A stretch of DNA of 24,073 nucleotides from JBFGCM01 sp041581135. Its GTDB lineage: Bacteria; Actinomycetota; Acidimicrobiia; Spongiisociales; UBA5794. Positions 23,545-24,073 of the stretch are shown here, in pieces. The DNA lies in assembly GCA_041581135.1 (NCBI GenBank), contig JBFGCM010000059.1, positions 1-24,073 on the forward strand. Reading direction: 5' to 3'. The notes beneath the pieces were generated by a model that ran no database searches, had not been told where the DNA came from, and worked only from the letters and a program-made list of their open reading frames with translations. A program made the position numbers and the translations under genes. Within the stretch, counting starts at the first letter, position 1. Each line of letters begins with the position of its first letter.

Positions 23545-23684
23545 AGTTCACACCGTCGACGAGGCTTGTGATCTGTTGGGTCGTTAGTTCCAGCATGGCT
23601 TCTAGGTATCCGACCCTGCCAACCTGGGCCAGAGGAGTGTGACCCGGATCGCAGTCGGGCAACGGTCCGATGACCCTGTCCGAC

Positions 23685-24073
23685 TCAGCCCATCAGCTCG
23701 AACTGGCCGCCCGGAAGCAGGTTGCCGTTCACTTGGATTTCGATTCGATGGTGGCCGGGAAAATGGGTGCGGGTCGTATGTTGGGCGAGTGAGATCGACT
23801 TGCTGATGGTGGCTCGCCCGTGCCCCGGCAGAGTGCGTTCGGCACCATTGAAGACCTTGGCGCTGGTACCGCCGTTCGATTTCACGAAGTGCACGATCAG
23901 ATCCACCAGCGCACCGTGGGCGGCCGCGTCCGGGTTCTCGAGATCGACCTCGATTCGAACCCGCTCGCCGATCTTCACCCGGCCAGGGGTGATCCGCACA
24001 TTCGCCACTCGGACCGCCGACTCCGGTCCGTATCCGAGCACCGCAAGTGCACCCGGATACGCTTGTTTGACGA
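23685..24073 (-). CDS. DNA alkylation repair protein, C-terminal part (AlkC-like; 5' end outside window)
   Basis: The frame is open from the window edge (VKQAYPGALAVLGYG) to the TGA at 23685-23687, giving about 128 residues. The sequence VANVRITPGRVKIGERVRIE, then LVDLIVHFVKSNGGTSAKVF and ISLAQHTTRTHFPGHHRIEI, then QVNGNLLPGGQFEL, matches the C-terminal beta-sandwich found in AlkC-type DNA alkylation repair proteins (xxVDxxVHFVKxNGxxSPKVFK...TTRxxxPGxHxVxxxxNG). The N-terminal HEAT-like repeat domain that flips or binds alkylated bases is beyond the edge. A GTG at 24041 is only an internal codon, since the upstream residues also fit the family (PGALAVLGYG). The gene is convergent with the SRPBCC remnant. 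Confidence 0.75.
   Translation of the reverse strand, partial: VKQAYPGALAVLGYGPESAVRVANVRITPGRVKIGERVRIEVDLENPDAAAHGALVDLIVHFVKSNGGTSAKVFNGAERTLPGHGRATISKSISLAQHTTRTHFPGHHRIEIQVNGNLLPGGQFELMG

Noticed and set aside
23477..23662. Small minus-strand open frame of 61 residues with protein-like middle (YLEAMLELTTQQITSLVDGV)
   Set aside because: It overlaps the end of the SRPBCC remnant, has no Shine-Dalgarno support and no known family; chance or a short unidentified fragment. Positions 23545-23684 otherwise hold nothing I can name.
1..24073. CRISPR arrays, rRNA, insertion sequences, integrase or att sites
   Set aside because: No regularly spaced repeats, transposase or integrase motifs, or rRNA-like segments were seen anywhere in the window.

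Overview
The window is GC-rich, with strong G/C preference at third codon positions, and carries actinobacterial-looking genes. Shine-Dalgarno sites, GTG starts and 4-base stop/start overlaps are typical of bacterial operons. An uncultured actinobacterium, possibly of the Acidimicrobiia type, is my inference and not proven by anything here. Three parts differ in character.

Left part (1-8590), metabolic and rearranged. It opens with the 3' end of an HpcH/HpaI-type aldolase that meets, tail to tail, the truncated 5' end of a TrkA-C-type membrane protein gene. That fragment lies downstream of a RimK-like ATP-grasp ligase with a C-terminal TrkA-C (RCK_C) domain. Divergent from these is an operon of malonyl-CoA decarboxylase, malonyl-CoA synthetase and a GH92 alpha-mannosidase. 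A convergent ceramidase-family membrane hydrolase follows. Then comes about 600 bp of broken coding remnants.

Central part (8592-22701), a regulated surface-polysaccharide locus. On the minus strand are a PAS-GAF-PAS-HisKA-HATPase-REC hybrid kinase and, upstream of it, a small regulator with an N-terminal XRE helix-turn-helix and a C-terminal receiver. Diverging on the plus strand is operon 1: a tandem-STAS protein lacking the phosphorylatable serines, an MOP-type flippase, a 1037-residue membrane protein resembling a GT-C glycosyltransferase, and a polysaccharide pyruvyl transferase. Operon 2 follows: a GT2 glycosyltransferase, a GT4 glycosyltransferase, ManC (GDP-mannose supply) and a REC-PAS-histidine kinase. 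Both operons are preceded by the same 38-nt AT-rich element (31/38 identical, ungapped), which stands out sharply in this GC-rich DNA. The second copy overlaps the end of the pyruvyl transferase gene and is followed by a hairpin that would mask the ribosome binding site of the GT2 gene. I read this as a two-component-controlled, mannose-containing, possibly pyruvylated exopolysaccharide system with a shared operator, the XRE-receiver protein being the best candidate to bind it.

Right part (22690-24073), decaying. A perfect ArsR-like operator palindrome precedes a frameshifted ArsR repressor gene and a frameshifted, nonsense-containing SRPBCC/AHSA1 gene. The window ends in the 3' end of an AlkC-type DNA alkylation repair gene on the minus strand.
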